Made by a program: the position numbers and the translations under genes. DNA of 64,000 nt from Casuarina equisetifolia (Eukaryota > Streptophyta > Magnoliopsida > Fagales > Casuarinaceae). The notes under the pieces were generated by a model. The model was not told the DNA's origin, made no database searches, and saw only the letters and a list, made by a program, of their open reading frames with translations. Location: assembly GCA_028551475.1 (NCBI GenBank), contig CM052356.1, forward strand, positions 1,374,001-1,438,000, given 5' to 3'. Positions 52,811-63,778 of this stretch are shown piece by piece. Within the stretch, counting starts at the first letter, position 1, and the number at the start of each line of letters is the position of its first letter.

Positions 52811-53240
52811 TGTTAGGCATTTGTCGGTGATAGATAGAAAGAAAGTGAAAAGAAGGCCAGATGTGAATGTTTTGGTTCAAAGATTGCTATCTCTTCCCGT
52901 ACTTTACTGGCAGAGAAATACCATAATAGGGACTGGATATGAGCGGCTAGAATGAGAAAACGATAATGGAAGAATGGAGTTCACGTAGTTATCCAAAGAG
53001 GATCTCTAAGCGGTCAAAATGGCCGCACATTTGTATGAGGCTGACACTTCCATTGTTCATGTTGGCATGTTCATTTTCCATTGCTCATATTCAAGTGGGT
53101 CTGTTTTGTGTAAAAGCTCGGCTAAGCCTTCCGTTATTTACTTTGCCGGCAGAAATTGTAACACGGATAGGATAGTGAAAGACTATCCTGCGTCAAATTT
53201 AAAAACTACAGCTGTAAAAGCAACACATTGCATGTAGAGC
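52811..53240 (-). repeat. Detached promoter/leader of P450 copy C
   Basis: Starting at tgttaggcatttgtcggtgatag (52813), this matches the leader of B (50160 onward) and D (56671 onward), including a damaged palindrome (GCGGTCAAAATGGCCGC, 53010-53026). It is split from its coding part by the RNase H-bearing insertion. Confidence 0.75.
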
Positions 53241-53429
53241 TTTTGATCTTTATCAAGGAAGGTGTAACTAAAGGAAACTATTTACTTTTGAACTTAATAG
53301 ATTTGGGTAGACTAATAAAAACTACATAACGCAACTTCTGTGGAATTGGTCATCGGCTTTGGAGACATTGATTACGAAAGAAAATAATAAAACTGAAAAC
53401 AACAAATAATAACCTTGTTTAACATCATC

Positions 53430-53650
53430 TTTTGTTCTAAGAAACCAAATATCCAGTGGCATGAGCGCATCGGCCTCTGCTGTTCAAAGGCAATCTAGAA
53501 TATTTAAAAGCTTCATAACATTATTTAGACTAGAAGAAATAAAAGAGATGTTACATCACTGGAGACATAAAGCTCCATATAATGGTGGACAGTGACATAA
53601 ACGCATCGGCCTCTGCTGCTTTGGCATTGGTCCCTTCCATCATCATCCGG
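53430..53650 (-). repeat. Orphan P450 3'-flank-like fragment
   Basis: aaccaaatatccagtggcatgag... and the gcatcggcctctgctg...tctagaatatttaaaagcttcataac string match 3' flanks of units C and B. No P450 coding sequence sits at the expected place to its right. It suggests another lost array member between C and D. Confidence 0.5.
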
Positions 53651-53789
53651 ATCAAGTATGTAAGCTAATGTTGAAGGTGGCCTAAGTATAAGAAAAGTCA
53701 AGAACTAGAATAAAATTGCATAAACAAAGTATATATGGAATTTTTTGACATCTAAGTCTATTTTGTCATTGTGAATGAACTCTTATTAG

Positions 53790-54330
53790 GTTAAAAGCAG
53801 ATACTTTTGGAGTATAAAGCCAAGGAATACCTCCTGGACATGGAGGAAGATTTTGAAGGTCAAGTCCTTGGTTGTAAGACTAATGAAATGGAAAATTGGT
53901 ATTGGAAAATTAATCTTTATTTGGAATGATTATTAGCTACTTGAAGGACTTATTGCCAACAAGATTGGAAAGCAAAATGTCTTTATTTCTACAATTTCAA
54001 AAAATGCTAATATTTTTGTGATAGTAGGCAATCAATATTGGAACTTGCCTATTATCAAGAGGTGCTCATGCTAAATACTCACAAGTAATATCAATTCCGT
54101 ACCAAAGCCCCCAATAATACAAGAGAAGATAGGCGTACTTGGATGGAAAGTTTTCAATCAAATCAGCTTGGAAAAGTATTATACAACAAAGGTCTTTTGT
54201 CAATTGGTATGAAATAGTATGGTTTAAGTATGCACCTTTGTGCATGATGTTTTTCTTCCTTCTCCTTGATTTTTTTTATATCTTAGTTACTCTCCAAAGA
54301 AAAAAATTGGGTGAAGTAATAAAAGTATGA
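53790..54330 (+). mobile_element. LINE ORF2 fragment
   Basis: The + strand keeps pieces of the C-terminal LINE ORF2 pattern: VGNGKLIFIWND-like text near 53890-53930, then DRRTWMDGKFSIKSAWKSII with ..VNWYEIVWFKYAPLC at about 54130-54250. This corresponds to the usual 'W..DG.FS.KSAW....VVWFK' block. Stops and frame changes are present. Boundaries are approximate. Confidence 0.6.
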
Positions 54331-54703
54331 ATTGAGCTCATGTAGAACGGGTCGTTTGCTTTGGAAGTACTAATTGAAAAAAAAAATAACAAAAAAAAAA
54401 AGAGAGAATGTGTCCTTGAACTTACCATTTCATCATATAAGTTTAGAATGGAGACGTTTCATCTATATGTTGACAAAAATAACAACACTTTTATCTTTGT
54501 TCCAAGAAACCAAACTTCCAGTGACATGAACATATTTGCCATCTTACTCAAAGGCAATTCAAATTATTTAAAAAGTATCATAACATTTACTAGAATAGAA
54601 GAAAGACAATATCTTATATTGAACATATAAAGCTCCATGCACCAGGGCATGTTGCATGCGGAGCCTGACAGAAGTAAAACAACTGTATTTCTGTCTTCTA
54701 TCA

Positions 54704-56680
54704 CTACGAGTAGAGCTCGAATTTGGATAACCTTGCTGTTGGAATTGCAACTGCTGGGCTTCTTTTCTTAGTAACAAGACCATATGTGTCTGAAAAATCC
54801 AGCTTCACATCCTTTGGCACCTCCCACTCATACGAATGCAAGAATGAAGCTACGATGAAGATCAGTGACCTTTCGGCTAAAGGAAGCCCTGCACATATTC
54901 TTCTCCCGGATCCAAATGGAAGATACTCAAAATTGTTCCCTGAATAATCAAGTTTGCTATGATCACTTAGAAACCTTTCTGGTTTAAATTCCAAGGGATT
55001 TTCCCATATCTTTGGGTCCTTGTGAATTGTCCAAATATTTAGAAAAACCGTAGCACCTTTGGGTACATGGTACCCACCGATGATGGTGGATTGGCTTGGA
55101 CAATGAGGTACTAGCAGGGGAATTGGTGGGTGCAAGCGGAATGACTCTTTGATGACAGCTTTTAGATACTGTAATCTGGGCAAATGAGACTCGTCGACTA
55201 AGTTGTCCAACCCCACAACTTCAGTTAATTCTTGACTGACTTTTCTCATTGTCTCTGGATGCTGCAGTAGCTCTGCCATAACCCATTCCACCATGGTTGC
55301 TGTGGTATCAGCTCCACCCACTATTATGTCCTGTTAAATAATACCACATTACTCTATACAATAAAGAACAAATATAAAGATGAGCTTATAGTATTAGGGT
55401 ATGTCTATAAATCTTTATGTTCTCTCATTTTTAAATGAATAAACTCACATATTTATATATATCAAGGAAAAAAATTTTGATCCCAACAGAATTTATATTA
55501 CAGACTAAGTTAATATCGAAAATTATGTTCTATTATATGCTATGGTTTCATATCATCACAGCCAACAAGAACAAAACTATAGAGCCAAGAAAAAATGAAT
55601 GACAGGAAATAACGTGTCCAAAATAAGTGTCCAGAGGCTTGGGCTTGGTTAAAATTGCCTAGATCTCCTTGGTGGAGGTAAACTGATAGAAAACAAATTA
55701 GAAGATAGGACATACCATAAGCAAGGCCTTGAGTTGGTTCATGGTAATAGAATTTTCCCCACCATCCTTCCTTAGGTCCAAGAGAATTTGCAAAAAGTCC
55801 TTCCTCTGCTCAAATTTTGCTTTCCCCTCTTCTTCGTCCTTGGCCATATCTATGCGTCTTCCAATGGCAGAATCAAGAATTTTGTCGAATGATTGTTGGA
55901 TCCTCTTTGCTTTCCTCCCTATCCCTTGCAAATCAAACCTTGCAAGGATGGGAAAAAAGTCGGAAACATTTGGTTTTGCCATTAGCACCATTTGCTCGCT
56001 CGTTAAGCTCTTAAACTGAACTGCAAAATTAGCCCCTTCATCTCCTTGTAGCGTGTCACCCCAGACCATGCTGATCATCGCGCTTACCACCGTCACAGAA
56101 GCCAATTCCCCTAGATTGACGGGAGAGCCCATTTTGTTGTACACACTTCTTATGGATTTCTTAACCTCTTCTTTGCGTAAAGTGAAAGAGCTATCAAGAT
56201 TAGCTTTACTTAGCATCTCTCGTACAAATACCTTGCGCAACTTCCTCCAATCATCCCCATAAGGTGTGAATACTACATCGGCTCCCCCATACGAAAAAAC
56301 TTGAGCGGCTATTGTTGGCTCATGGTTGGCAAATACTGTGTCCTGGTCACGAACTACCTCTTTCACCAGTGATGTTGAGCTAATCACCACACACAATTTC
56401 GTTCCGAGCCAGAACTTGTATATAGGACCATAGAGCCTCGAGAGTTCATCAAATTTCCTATGAAGCTCTGCACCAAGAAAGGAAGGTAACCCACAAGTGG
56501 CAAACCACCGGGACCTGGTGGCGGTGGAGATGCAACATGTTTTGGTTTCGTCACTGCCCGTATGAACCAGAGCACCGCGAAAATGGAGACTATTGCAGTG
56601 ACAGTGGCTCTAGAATGCTCGTCTGTCTTGTTCACAGCATCCCAACACAGGGAAGAAATAGTATTCCACATGTTAGGCAT
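54704..56680 (-). pseudogene. Cytochrome P450, CYP706-like minus-strand copy D (frameshifted)
   Basis: Exon 1 spans 55716-56680 (ATG at 56680, MPNMWNTISS) and exon 2 54704-55330 (TAG at 54704-54706), with a 385-base intron. It is nearly identical to B; in exon 2 I count about five to six amino-acid differences in 206. One G is missing at about 56481 (aaaggaagg where B has aaagggaagg), throwing the frame after GYLPFL, so only about 85 residues would be made before the sequence scrambles. The hinge reads SPPPPGPGGLPLVG instead of SPLPPGPRGLPLVG, a change in a normally invariant stretch. Helix I (GGADTT), ExxR and FGSGRRICAG are intact downstream. A homopolymer sequencing error is possible for the single-base loss. 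Confidence 0.9.
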
Positions 56681-56890
56681 TTGTCGGTGATAGACAGAAA
56701 GCATGTGAAGGAGGAACAAGAACTCTACAAACGAAGAGCTCAGAAAAGAACTCTGCAAATGTTTTGCTTTCTCTTCCCGTACTTCGTTTACAGTGAAATA
56801 TCACCAATACGGACTGGATATGAGTCGCTAGAAGGAGAAAATGATAATGGAAGAATGTTGTTCCCGTAGTCATCCAAAGCAGATCTTTAA

Positions 56891-56907
56891 GCGGCCAAAA
56901 TGGCCGC
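56891..56907 (-). promoter_or_regulatory. Palindrome upstream of P450 copy D
   Basis: The same GCGGCCAAAATGGCCGC inverted repeat as before copy B, 211 bases upstream of the ATG at 56680. Confidence 0.5.
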
Positions 56908-57044
56908 ACATAAGTATGAGGCTGACACTCGATGAACTGAAAAATATCTGCAACAGTATTTTCAAGTTGGCTTGTTCATTATCCGTCGCTATGATTTGTT
57001 CGTGTTCCAGAAGATCCAGCAGATGGGACAGAACCACTTAGCAC

Positions 57045-57607
57045 GGAGAATCTTTTATTTTTCATTAATATTAATAAATTACAATAAATGGTTTCTCTCT
57101 CTTTTAAATGACCTCTTGAATATAATTCATGTGTCTTCAATCACTATGGTCAAAATTGTCCAGTATGTTAATATCTAATAGTCATAAACTGGATCCAAAT
57201 TGTGTAATATTGTTTTCTCATCATTTAAATTTAAGGTGTTTAAATTCCTAAATCTACAGCTTACTTTGGTTCCCTACATGCCGTTTCTCATCTACATTAT
57301 TGGACTACAGCATCAACAACTTGCATGAATAAGAACCAAAAGCTTCCATTTCCTGAATATGTGCTGGTCGAAGGCAGAGGAAGGAATTATCATCACGTCG
57401 GAGCGGTTGGTCGCAAATAAAGAAAATGGTTTAGTTGACAATGCATGTTTTTCCTTCACCGTGAAAAGCCGCCCATGCATTGTCAACTAATAGTCTTTTC
57501 AACATAAGCAAGCACGAGTGCGTCGGCCTCTGCCTCTCAGGCAATCTAGAATTATTTAAAAGCTTAATTTAGACTAAAGATATAAAGCTCCATTAGACGG
57601 TGGACAG
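57045..57607. other. Upstream flank of copy D and beginning of another array unit
   Basis: Matches the flank to the right of B (50525-51110) with small indels. It ends in a 3'-flank-like segment (gcgtcggcctctgcc...ataaagctccat) that is cut off at 57607 by the LTR of the gypsy element. Confidence 0.6.
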
Positions 57608-58051
57608 TGCAGCGATCACGAGGAAGGCTAGCGGATTTGGTACAATTCTTGGTGAAGGCCTTGGAAGGCACTACCGAGAAGTCACCCAGAATGTATTGAA
57701 CAGATTTGGCCTTGCGACCTATGATTACAATTTGAAAGAGTAAAAGGGATTTCTCAAGAGGGAACCCGAGACCTCAGACTCATTGTTAAGTCTTTACAAC
57801 AATTCCTCCCTCCAGAGACCCTCTAGACCTTTATTTATAGTCATTTGACTCTAACGACTATAACTAACTAACAGCAATAACAGACATAACTGTCATGCAT
57901 AACAGAAACAACGGCTACTAACAAACTTAACAAACAGTCGTTAAATGACTCACTGTGTTGATTGAATCTGAGGGAAACGACTACGTTTTAACATCTTTAT
58001 TTGTTGCCCATCAATGACTTATCTTGAGAGCTTATTTCTAGGAACGTTGCA
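57608..58051 (-). repeat. 3' LTR of the Ty3/gypsy element
   Basis: 444 bases beginning TGCAACGTTCC and ending ..GATCGCTGCA on the minus strand, directly preceded by a purine tract (AAGGAGGGAGGGA, 58052-58064), the expected plus-strand priming site. The partner 5' LTR lies beyond the window, so the target-site duplication cannot be checked. Confidence 0.75.
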
Positions 58052-59650
58052 TCCCTCCCTCCTTAACAACAAGCGTGTCCTCACGATTGAAATGTGGATA
58101 TCTTCTATCAAATAGTCTTGCATCAACCCACGTAGCTTCTTGTACAGGAAGACCTTGCCAGTGAACCAAAAATTGAACTTGCTTCCTTTTAATTCTATGC
58201 TTCATAATAGCTTGGGGTTGAGGGTTGATAACACCTTCATGATTAAGATAAGCTGGTAGCTCGGGTTGTACTTCCTCTCTTTTTCCCAAGAACCTTTTAA
58301 GTTGAGAAACATGGAAGACATTGTGAACCCGTGAATCAGAATTCAATCTCAAGCAATAGGCCACCGCTCCAATTTTCTGAATGACTTGAAAGGGCCCGTA
58401 ATACCTTGCAGATAGCTTGAAATTTCGCCTAACCTCCACTGAGCTTCCTCTGTAAGGTTAAAGCTTTAGATAAACCCAATCTCCAATGTCAAATACCTAT
58501 TCCTTGTGATCCTTGTCAGAATACTTCTGCATTCTTTGTTGAGCTACTAGCAACCTTTCTTTAATGTCTTTCAAAACCGTATCTCTGGTTTGCAGTTCAT
58601 GATCTACCGAAGCAACAGAAGTGGATCCAGGTAGATATGATAACAGTGTTGGTGGTGCTCTCCCGTAAACCAATTCATAAGGAGATTTCTGAGTAGCCCC
58701 ATGTGCACTTGTGTTGTAACAGAATTCTGCCCAAGACAACCACTTAACCCATTCCTTTGGATGATCACCTGTAAAACACCTTAAGTAAACTTCAAGAGTT
58801 TTATTGACTACTTCCGATTGCCCATCTGTTTGTGGGTGGTATGCAGTGGAGAAGTTGAACTTAGTTCCTTGCAATTCAAATAGTTGTCTCCAAAAGTTGC
58901 TTGTGAACACAGCATCCCTATCACATACAATACTCCTTGGCATGCCGTAAAGCTTGAATATGTTTTCAAAAAATAACTGTGCAACACTTACAGCTGTACA
59001 TGGATGAGTAAGGGCTATGAAATGAGCCATTTTCGATAGCCGATCCACAACTACTAGAATTACCTGTTTGCCTCTGGAATTTGGCAGCCTTTTTATGAAG
59101 TCCCTTGCTATATCTTCCCAAATTTGGTGAGGAATTGGCATCGGCTGGAGTAATCCACTAGGTTTAGTGTTTTGCCATTTGTTTTTCTGACATACAATAC
59201 ATTCCATGACAAACTGCATCACTTGTTTCTTCATACAAGGCCAATAAAACACTACCTTAGTTCTTTGTAATGTTTTAAAATATCCTTCATGCATGAAGCC
59301 ATGAATTTCTTGCAATATAATAGGGATAAGTGGGGAAGTTTTCCCTAAAAAGATTTTGTTATCAAAAAACAGAATGCCCTCTCGATATTGCCATTGAGGT
59401 CTTACTTCTCTAGTGCCTATTTTGTTCAAAACCTCCTGCATTTCTTCATTCTTGCCAACTTCTTCCCGTATGGTATTAAGCCATTCTGGTACTATTATCG
59501 ATAATGCTTTCACTTTTCCACTATTGTTGTTTTCTCCTACTTCCCAGCAAGAATTTCTTTCACAATTATCATCAATTACTTCCTTGCCCTTTGCTTCTGT
59601 TACTTCTGTATATACTTCCCCCTCAGTTTGGCTAATCTCCACTTCATTTC

Positions 59651-60884
59651 TGTTCGGTGAAATCTAAATGCAAGTAAACATGTCGAACAAGTAATATAAT
59701 GATGAGAAAGATATCGTCTCATAGAGATTGGTGATTACTAGACTAATTAATTACTAATGGTGAATAACTCTTAGAATTTATCTAGCAAATCAAATTGATA
59801 GATGATAAATTAACTGACTAAATCTAAGAAAACTAAATACAAGAAATATGTTAGAGCATATGATTTCACCATAATTACTAAATATTAATGTAGATTATAT
59901 ATGCTTGCAAGAGGGATAATATCTATGTGATGGTGGAACTTCCTAATTTATTTACTATCCTATGTCTAGGTATAGCAAACCTATTTAGTTCATTAACTCA
60001 CTATATCTCTATATGTGAATTGAAACAAACCAAATGCATTAGGATCTATGAACATTCCCAGTTTACACCAAAAGCCACACAAACAATATGATATATGTCT
60101 ATCCATATTTAATTTATGGTTACACATTACAAGAAGCAACTGCATATCATCTCTTGTCAGTCTCAAACATGCAAATCAGATCATTCAAGTGGTAGCTAAT
60201 CACTTAAAAGCATTAAACACAATAATATGTAACTTCACATAAACAAAATATCTTGCAAAACATAATAATCATAAGATTCATACCATCATAATTAGGTTAC
60301 ATCGTAGCTCTAACAAAAATAAACTAAAACATAAAGAAATAATGAGAAAGAATAATAATAAAAAATAAAGAAGGCATCTTGAATCCAAGAACAAGAAGTC
60401 TGTCACCCTTTTTGTCTTCTCTTCAAGAAAACCTTGAATTCTTGGCCTCTTTCTTGAGTTGTGCTCAATTTCCTCCTCCTCCTTCTTTTGCCTCTTCTCT
60501 TCTCTTAAATAATGTTTGGGTTTAGACCTATCTTCTATCCTAATAGAATTGGGTTTTAGAGATCTAAAACAATTGGGTTTTGAACTCCTAAATTAATTGA
60601 GACTTGAATTCCTAACATGATTGGGTTTTCTATTTCAATAGAAAATCTAATAACAATTATCCAAAGCCCAAGCCCATCTTAACTCTCTTGATCTTGATAT
60701 TACAATTTTACCACACAATAAGCATCAGGTTTTCCATGTTCATCCATTTTCTCCTTGCCTCCTTGTGCTACAAAAACAAGACAAATTCAAATAAATAAAA
60801 GGAGTTCAAATATTTTCTCATAAGCATTGTATTATTTATTGCCTAAAAAATAGGTAAAATAACTCTATAAAAATAGAGTTATCA
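59651..60884 (-). mobile_element. Solo-LTR-like insertion within gypsy pol
   Basis: 1,234 bases between RNase H and integrase have no coding capacity, start TGATAACTC and end ..CCGAACA on the minus strand, and are flanked by a perfect 5-base duplication, ATTTC on + at 59646-59650 and 60885-60889. TG...CA ends with a 5-base duplication are the hallmark of an LTR insertion. Removing it puts the flanking pol sequence back in register (..ALSRRN then EVEISQ). No internal domain is present, so it is best explained as a solo LTR. Confidence 0.88.
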
Positions 60885-63778
60885 ATTTCTACGGGACAAG
60901 GCATTTACAGCAAGATTGGTTTTTCCTGGTTTGTAATGGACCTTAAAATCATAACCCACCAACTTAATGAGCCAACGTTGCTGAGCAGGAGTGGTGATTT
61001 TTTTATTCCAAAGGTTCTGCAAACTTTTTTGATCTGTTAACACTATGAACCTTTTCCCCAAAAGGTATTGTCTCCAACGCTTCACAACTAGAATCAAGGC
61101 TAACAACTCTTTTTCATAAGTGGATAGGAGCAGATTTTTACCTTTCAAAGCTTGGCTGTAATAAGCAATAGGCTGTTTATCTTGGGATAAAATAGCGCCA
61201 ACTCCAATTGCACAAGCATCACATTCAACTAGAAAGGGAGAAAAGAAATCAGGTAATCTTAGAACTGGTGCTTGAATCATAACTTGTTTTAATCTGTTGA
61301 AGGCTACTTCAGATTCTTTAGTCCAATTAAAGGCTTCCTTCTTCAGTAATCTAGTGAGCGGGGCTGCTATAATTCCAAAGTTCTGAATAAACTTCCGGTA
61401 ATATCCACTTAACCCCAAAAATCCCCTGAGAGCTTTTACAGTTTTGGGACTTGGCCATTCCATCATGGCTTTAATTTTTTCATAGTCAACTGCTACCCCC
61501 TCCTTAGTGATAACATGTCCCAGATACTGCACGCTTCTAACTCCAAAAGCACACTTTTCTTTTTTGACAAAAAGCTGATTTTGTTGGAGTTTTTCAAAAA
61601 CTAACTTCACATACTCCTTATGTTCAGTCCAATCCTTGCTGTAAATCAGTATATCATCAAAAAATACTAATACAAAGCTACCCAAATATTCTCTAAAAAC
61701 CTTGTTCATCAAACTTTAGAAGGTTGATGGGGCATTGCATAGGCCAAAAGGCATAACTAGAAACTTATAATGGCCTGTAGGAGTTTGGAATGCCGTTTTT
61801 CCTATGTCTTTAGCTTGCATTCTGATCTGATGATAACCATACCTAAGATCAAGCTTAGTGAATAATCTGGCACCGTGTAGTTCATCTAAGAGTTCCTCCA
61901 CAGCAGGAATTGGAAACCCATCTTTAATTGTCTCCTTATTTAGTGCACAGTAATCCACACATATTCTCCATGTACCATCTTTTTTTCTAACTAAAATAAC
62001 AGGAGAAGAAAAAGGGATGTTGCTCTCCCTAGTCACCCCTTCATCTAACATTTCCTGCACTAGTTTCTCAATTTCTCTTTTCTGCAAATAAGGGTATCGA
62101 TAAGGCCTGCTAGCCACTACCTTAGCCTAATTTCGAAGCTTTATTTGATGCTCATAACCTCTGTAAGGGGGCAACTTGTGAGGTTTATTGAAAATCAAAT
62201 AATACTCCTAAAACAGATTCTTCAATTGCCTCGATATAACATTGATCTGCTACTGTTTGGATTGCTGCTCTACATGTTTTAAATGCAAAACAACTCCCTC
62301 TTTTTGTTGTAAAAGCAATCTATTGAACTCTGACTCCCCAATCAATCTGTTTTTCAGTTTTTCATCACCTTTTAGTTCAATCCTTTTACCATTCTGTAGA
62401 AACATCATTTTCATTTCTGAGAACTCCCACCTCACTTCTCCTAATGACTAGAGCCAATGGATGCCTAAGATAACTCCCAGATTAGGAACTGACAGTATGA
62501 AAAAATTGACCTGCAGCCTGTTTACTTGCAACAGCAGTTCTACATTGGAGCAAAAACCTTCCCATGAATGGTCTGACCATTAGCCACTACTACCTTAAAG
62601 ATTTTACTCTCATCAGGCTGTAACTTCATTTTTTTGGCTAATTCAGCACTTATATTGTGAGTGCTGCCAAAATCGATCAACACCACCACTCTAACCCGGT
62701 TATTCCCCATGTGGCCTGAAATCCTAATAGTTTGGGGACAAGTGATACCAGAAAGTGCTGCTAAGGACAACATGCTTAATTCACCTTGCTCCTCCTCAAT
62801 CTCTTCTATTGGTTCTATATCCTCTTCTCTAATCTCCCCGGGCCCCAATACTTCCAATAAGAACAATTTCTTGCATCTATGTCCTGGACTGAACCTTTCA
62901 TCACAGTTAAAACACAGACCACAAGCTCTCCTATCCATTATTTCTGGTTGAGTAAGTCTCTTAATAGGCATAGAAGGGCGAGTATGTACTAGTTTAGGTG
63001 CAGGAACAATGTTAGTATTCTGACGTTTAACAGTAGATGTAATACTCTGCCTATTACTCAGTTCTTTGGCCTCAAAAAGTTTAGCAAAGCCAATAGCAGC
63101 CGAGAGTGTGGGAGGATTGTGAGCAATCACATCCAGCCTAATTCTCTCTGGTAAGCTGCTGAGAAAACAACTAATAGATTGTGCAACATCTAAGTGTCCA
63201 GATCGGAGGAGAAGCTTACCAAATTGGAGTTAATATTCATGGACTAAACCAGACTGCTTCAGCTTTGTCAGCTCACCAAAATGGTCAATGAACATAGTTG
63301 GCCCGAACTGCTTCATCAACTTCGCTGTAAGGATGGTCCAAGTCAGTTGTCTGTCGCCATACTCCTTTTTAAGGAGTTGATAAACCAATTGAGCTTCACC
63401 ATCCAAATGCTAGGAAGCTATTCAAACTTGGTCTTCTATAGGCGTATCATGAAAATCAAAGAACTGAACTACTCAATCTATCCACCAAGTTGGATCCGAG
63501 CCTCCATCAAACTTAGGAAATTCCAGACAAACAGTGCGAGTCTGAATTTGCCCCCTGAGGATCGTCTGTCATCACGATGACGATTACGATTAGAGTAAGA
63601 CGAAGAACTCTCAGCATTTTCCTTTAAAGGATCAACTCGTGTAGCAACACCATCAATCTTAACATTTAGAGCATCAACTATGTGATTCATAGTTTCAGTA
63701 AGCTCCTTGAGTTGCAGCTGAAGGTGCTCATTAGAAATCTTCTCAGGATTTCCAATGGTCATGGCTCCATATACCACT

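Larger units (their letters stand above)
57608..63778 (-). mobile_element. Decayed chromodomain-type Ty3/gypsy retrotransposon
   Basis: Minus-strand order from right to left: gag (63777-63130, including a retrotransposon gag segment), CCHC knuckle CGLCFNCDERFSPGHRC (about 62930-62880), protease with VVLIDFGSTHN in place of the expected DSG (about 62690), reverse transcriptase (62117-60882, with [10 protein letters not shown] and FVLVFFDDILIYS), RNase H (LVECDACAIGVG, ..ALSRRN), integrase (59642-58497: zinc-binding H-H-C-C part, then VVVDRLSKMAHF and STAYHPQTDGQSE) and a chromodomain-like end (HRIKRKQVQFLVHWQGLP, 58439-58038). In-frame stops lie at 61713-61715, 62132-62134 and twice between 58497 and 58440. 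It is inactive. Its left end is the 3' LTR; its right end is broken by another LTR at 63779. Confidence 0.92.

Noticed and set aside
17406-56680. A complete biosynthetic gene cluster
   Set aside because: Only P450s of one family are present; no terpene synthase, transferase or other pathway enzyme was seen, so the cluster claim is not supported.
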